A DNA stretch of 45,744 nt. Source: Oscillospiraceae bacterium. GTDB lineage: Bacteria > Bacillota > Clostridia > Oscillospirales > Ruminococcaceae. The DNA is taken from positions 1 to 45,744 of the forward strand of contig JAFRAJ010000057.1 in the NCBI GenBank assembly GCA_017405465.1, given 5' to 3'. The translations under genes were made by a program, and so were the position numbers. How positions within the stretch are numbered: the stretch's first letter is position 1; the number at the start of each line of letters is the position of its first letter. The notes under the pieces are model-generated. The model was not told the origin of the DNA. It did not search any database and was given only the letters and a program-made list of their open reading frames with translations. Positions 42,480 to 45,744 of the stretch are shown piece after piece.

Positions 42480-43039
42480 GCAAAGCAGAAGAAAACAGAT
42501 ACAGCACGTTCGATCTGTTCAGAGACAAATGGGCTCTCGTTACCGGCGGTGACATTGAGCATTTCAACTCATGCACCGTGGGATGGGGCAGTCTTGGTAC
42601 ACTGTGGACCGGCGCTGCAGGAAACGGCAGCATGGTCACGGTATATATCCATCCAGACCGCTATACATGCGGATTTATGAGGAGCGGAGACACGTTCACA
42701 GTGAGCTTCTATCCGGAAGAATACAGGAAAGCTCTCAGCGTGATGGGCAGGATATCGGGACGCGATACGGACAAGGTGAAGGCTTCCGGACTCACTCCGT
42801 TCGCAGCAGGCGGCGGAGTATCCTATGAAGAAGCAGAACTGACGATAGTCTGCAGAAAGCTCTATCAGGGTCAGTTCGAGAAAGAAGGACTTGACCCGTC
42901 AGTGATAGATTATTACATAAATAATCCCAAGGCATATCCCGTCGATGAGAACGGAGAATGGCAGCCCCACTGGATATTCGTCGGACAGGTGACAGATATA
43001 ATCGACAAGCGTGAGGAACCTTATCCCGGACTGTTTTGA
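42476..43039 (+). CDS. flavin reductase-like FMN-binding protein
   Basis: The 187-residue protein has the fold signature of flavin reductase-like domains (W-A-L-V-T-G-G, N-S-C-T-V-G-W-G-S-L-G, Y-T-C-G-F-M-R-S-G-D-T-F-T-V-S-F). It probably binds FMN and reduces it or a small substrate. It is the last gene of the SGNH-TfoX-flavin operon. Confidence 0.83.
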   Translation: MSKAEENRYSTFDLFRDKWALVTGGDIEHFNSCTVGWGSLGTLWTGAAGNGSMVTVYIHPDRYTCGFMRSGDTFTVSFYPEEYRKALSVMGRISGRDTDKVKASGLTPFAAGGGVSYEEAELTIVCRKLYQGQFEKEGLDPSVIDYYINNPKAYPVDENGEWQPHWIFVGQVTDIIDKREEPYPGLF

Positions 43040-43125
43040 AACAAATCTTCTGAAAAATGTGCAAAGTGCACTGATCTATGTAGAATAGTGCTTGAGTTTT
43101 TAATAACTGAAAGAGGGTATGTAAA

Positions 43126-44145
43126 ATGAATCTTCAGACAAAGTTCGCGAGAATTATGAGAAATTCGGGGCCGGCCAGAGTGCTGGTACCGGTCGGGATC
43201 ATACTGATCATCTTCGGCGTCATAACTCTCATGTTCAACACCAGGCACTTCCTGGTCACCACCGGAAAAGTCACTTCTGTGGTCGAGGAAGAAGGAGACA
43301 AGGATACCGAATATGACGTGACGTTCACTTATACAGTTGACGGAAAGCAGTATGAGGGAACGTTCTATGATCTTCTTAGACCTGCAAGTGTCGGAGATGA
43401 CATAGAAGTATATTATGATCCGGCGGATCCGGAGAAGATCACGAACGGCAAAAACAGCCCTGTCATTGGGATCGCCGAGATAGCTCTCGGTATCGCCGCA
43501 GCTGCATACGGGACATACAAGACCGTTATTGCCTTCAGAAAGAGCAGCGCTCTTGATAAGAACGTTCCTGAGAATGCGGAACCCGTTGCGGACCTGAGCA
43601 GCCTTAAGGATACACCCGGAGTCACAGAGTACTATTTCCGTTTTGACGGAAATTCACTCAAACCCGGATATCTTATTGAAGACGCTGAAAGAAAGATCCT
43701 CTTTGAGGGCAAGATGCTCAGGAACTCCATTATCGGCGACCGTACATTCGAATTCACTGATCATACGACAGGAGCTGTCAATGAGCATGAAGTCGGCCAT
43801 ACGATGACCCAGTCCTATAATGATGAGTTCTTCTCGGTGAATTCCTGGTTCAAGTTCGATGGCAGGAATATCTGGGACCTGCTGCACGGAAGAGGAGTGC
43901 GCATCACAACTGACATACTCAGCAAATTGCCGCGGGTCATGTACAATGTACTTAAAGACGGAGAGCCATTTGCGAGGATAGAAACTGCCAGCATCTATCT
44001 GCATGAGGATGAGGAAGCGAAACATAAGGTTGTCATCCCGTACGGTAAGATGTACTATCGCTGCTGGTCGCCTTCCGGAGATCTTGAGACTCTTTTCCTC
44101 ATCATGTTTGCTATAACTGAGACTGAACAGGCTATAGTAGAGTGA
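43126..44145 (+). CDS. DUF3592-like membrane protein
   Basis: AGAGGGTATG precedes ATG 43126. The 339-residue protein has a helix at about 18-36, a DUF3592-like beta domain (T-T-G-K-V-T-S-V-V, Y-D-V-T-F-T-Y-T-V-D-G-K-Q-Y-E-G, V-G-D-D-I-E-V-Y-Y-D-P-A-D-P-E-K), a second helix (about 108-126), and a long C-terminal beta-rich domain of about 190 residues that I do not recognise. The role is unknown. Confidence 0.75.
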   Translation: MNLQTKFARIMRNSGPARVLVPVGIILIIFGVITLMFNTRHFLVTTGKVTSVVEEEGDKDTEYDVTFTYTVDGKQYEGTFYDLLRPASVGDDIEVYYDPADPEKITNGKNSPVIGIAEIALGIAAAAYGTYKTVIAFRKSSALDKNVPENAEPVADLSSLKDTPGVTEYYFRFDGNSLKPGYLIEDAERKILFEGKMLRNSIIGDRTFEFTDHTTGAVNEHEVGHTMTQSYNDEFFSVNSWFKFDGRNIWDLLHGRGVRITTDILSKLPRVMYNVLKDGEPFARIETASIYLHEDEEAKHKVVIPYGKMYYRCWSPSGDLETLFLIMFAITETEQAIVE

Positions 44146-44531
44146 GAGTTGAAAGACTACAAATAGTATATAACACGGTATAATATAACTAAACGTATTA
44201 TCAATACTGAGCTGCAAAAGATGCTTCCGAATGAGCCCGGGGTAATAGGACATTTTACAGTATTCAGGGAATGGCATGATCTTCGGATCATGCCATTCCA
44301 TGTTCCATCGATTCACTCAGAAAAATGAACCTTGTCAGATCATATCGACATGTATGCTCTGACAGCTTTTTCCATGCTTTTATCAGGAACTCCGATATAG
44401 ATCGCCTTGATCAGCTCATGAGCCGATTTCTTATGGAAATTGTCACACAAATTCAAAAACCTATGTTATAGTAGGCGCATGTCTGGAGTCGGACACATCG
44501 ACAATTTAGAGTTTTTCGGAGAATAATCATT
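44146..44531. other. intergenic region with hairpin and possible remnant
   Basis: This 386-bp gap holds a 14-bp perfect hairpin with a TTCG tetraloop (44268-44299) and, on the minus strand at 44340-44465, a start-less open frame of 41 codons (A-H-E-L-I-K-A-I-Y-I-G-V-P-D-K-S near its middle) that may be the tail of a lost gene. The promoter of the next gene probably overlaps its right end. Confidence 0.5.
44268..44299 (+). terminator. strong hairpin with TTCG loop, possible terminator
   Basis: GGAATGGCATGATC (44268-44281), loop TTCG, and an exact complement (44286-44299). No clear T-run follows, so it may be a transcript stabiliser or a weak terminator of the DUF3592-like gene 122 bp upstream. 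Confidence 0.5.
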
Positions 44532-45569
44532 ATGTTTACAGTTACCATTGACGACATCAGAACTATCCTTAGGGATTATCATATCAATGCTGAGTGTTCT
44601 TCTTTCACAGAATTACAGCGTTACCATTACGAAGAAAACGATCCGACATCCAAACAGGTGAGACTCATCGTGAAAGGAAGATTAGAGGACGGTCATTCTT
44701 TGGTAATTCGATTCAAGAACGAGGAAGATGCTCCGCAGGACGTGATCGAGGAGCAGTGCCGTTTTGCTGCTATGCTATACGAGCATGGCATTGAGACTCC
44801 GAAGGCATATGTTTCTGATGGATCATTCGCACGTATGTATTCCATCAATGGATACGATGTTGTCGTTACCGTGGAGGAGTTTAAGGACGGAGAGATAAAG
44901 ACGGTTGATCCGCAAACCGCTAAAGATACCGGTGAACTGCTCGCAAGGATGCACAATACTGCTGAAGCAAATGACTTCCATGTGAACTGCGAGGTGCTTT
45001 TTGATCCGCTGGCGCCAAACGATCTTTTCTTCTACGAATCATTTGAGAAGAAAAAAGAGAGACTGCTTGGGATCGACAGCGATTTGTATTACAGCATTGT
45101 CAAGAAACATGAAGAACTTATTTCACACATCGCTCCTTTTGGAAAAGAAAAGCGATATGCCGTTCAGGGAGACATCAGCGACTGTAATCTGTACCGGACA
45201 GAAGATGGGAGGATGGGAGTATTCGATTTCAATCGATGCGGTGACAACAGTTTTTTCTTTGATGCCGTAATGCAGGCTGTTTTCGAATCTCGGCTGATGG
45301 ATTATCCGGAAGAACTGGACGGACATCAGGAAGAGATCATTTTTAAATCTTTCTTAGAAGGATATCAGCAGATCCGTTCATTCACAGCGGAACAGAAAGA
45401 GGCGTTCCCGTATCTGTATGCGTTGATAATTGCATTCTGGGGGATCGATATGAAGTGGGTTGATAACAAACACACGGTAACTGTTGATGAAGCGGATGAC
45501 GTTTCTGTTCGTCAATGGATGAAAGATATATTAGAACGAGAATCAACTATGTGTGAAGTGCCGGGATGA
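44532..45569 (+). CDS. APH-like phosphotransferase with altered motif
   Basis: The 345-residue protein has the aminoglycoside/choline phosphotransferase fold. The catalytic Brenner motif reads V-Q212-G-D214-I-S-D-C-N219, with Gln where the family usually has His; the Asp and Asn are kept. The metal motif is V-F-D-F-N-R-C-G-D. The ATP lysine may lie in L-V-I-R-F-K. Substrates of related enzymes include sugars, homoserine and antibiotics; this one is not assignable. It is the last gene of the window; the base composition is AT-richer than the dnaX region. Confidence 0.8.
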   Translation: MFTVTIDDIRTILRDYHINAECSSFTELQRYHYEENDPTSKQVRLIVKGRLEDGHSLVIRFKNEEDAPQDVIEEQCRFAAMLYEHGIETPKAYVSDGSFARMYSINGYDVVVTVEEFKDGEIKTVDPQTAKDTGELLARMHNTAEANDFHVNCEVLFDPLAPNDLFFYESFEKKKERLLGIDSDLYYSIVKKHEELISHIAPFGKEKRYAVQGDISDCNLYRTEDGRMGVFDFNRCGDNSFFFDAVMQAVFESRLMDYPEELDGHQEEIIFKSFLEGYQQIRSFTAEQKEAFPYLYALIIAFWGIDMKWVDNKHTVTVDEADDVSVRQWMKDILERESTMCEVPG

Positions 45570-45744
45570 GCCAATAGAACAAACGCCGCGTTGTCCGAGC
45601 ATAGCTAAATCTTGCTAATGTTTTGTCAAGCAGTTATTTATAAAGATCAAGTTAAAAAAGAGCAACCTCAACAAAGCCTACCATTGCAGGCCTGATAATA
45701 ACAGTTATAATGAAATCAACGATTTACTTATACACTTCCATAGC
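45570..45744. other. window end, no gene recognised
   Basis: AT-rich tail with a TATAAT at about 45705 but no convincing reading frame or RNA before the window ends. Confidence 0.5.

Overview
The window looks like a chromosomal segment of a low-to-mid GC member of the Bacillota, probably an anaerobic clostridium from a gut-like habitat. The reasons are strong AGGAGG ribosome-binding sites, the order SRP RNA - dnaX - ybaB - recR followed by smpB and tmRNA, BlaI/M56 signalling genes, a clostripain-like peptidase, PduL, and a cytoplasmic GH51 arabinofuranosidase. No genus can be named from the sequence alone. I found no insertion sequence, CRISPR array or tRNA.

Region 1 (1-12300) is accessory and partly decayed. 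It opens inside a NERD-domain gene cut by the window edge. Two paralogous two-gene operons follow, each a BlaI-type repressor plus a very long M56 (BlaR1-like) membrane sensor. The sensor's outer part carries a C-x4-C-x-H-x4-C motif and a degenerate LytM/M23 domain. Each operon starts from a promoter with two 16-bp operator-like dyads exactly 28 bp apart. The first sensor is broken by an in-frame TAG, and a free-standing lipoprotein copy of the LytM-like domain sits between the operons. Next come a truncated ABC-2 permease, convergent gene remnants, an AbrB-like/HipA-like kinase pair with a perfect palindrome in its promoter, and a yybP-ykoY-type (Mn2+) riboswitch that leads into a His/Gly/Met-rich one-helix peptide.

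Region 2 (12350-31550) is mostly ordinary metabolism and envelope: a lipoprotein with five InlB B-type repeats, three small envelope proteins, GH51, an M42 peptidase, a Zn/Cd efflux set (ArsR - HMA protein - P-type ATPase) with a classic ArsR operator, a CarD-type regulator, a GH-A glycosidase, an SPFH protein followed by a ribbon-helix-helix protein, an M28 peptidase, a C11 peptidase, an RluA pseudouridine synthase and a family-4 uracil-DNA glycosylase.

Region 3 (31600-45744) holds a conserved core (SRP RNA, dnaX, ybaB, recR, smpB, cyclophilin, tmRNA) between a stand-alone pduL, a GNAT acetyltransferase, an orphan cobI/cbiL, and a run of small redox and detoxification genes (MBL, VOC, nitroreductase, two flavin proteins, SGNH hydrolase, TfoX-N). 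A DUF3592-like membrane protein and an APH-like phosphotransferase close the window.

The most unusual elements are the riboswitch-controlled His-rich peptide and the duplicated BlaI/M56/LytM-like sensor systems with their matched double operators.
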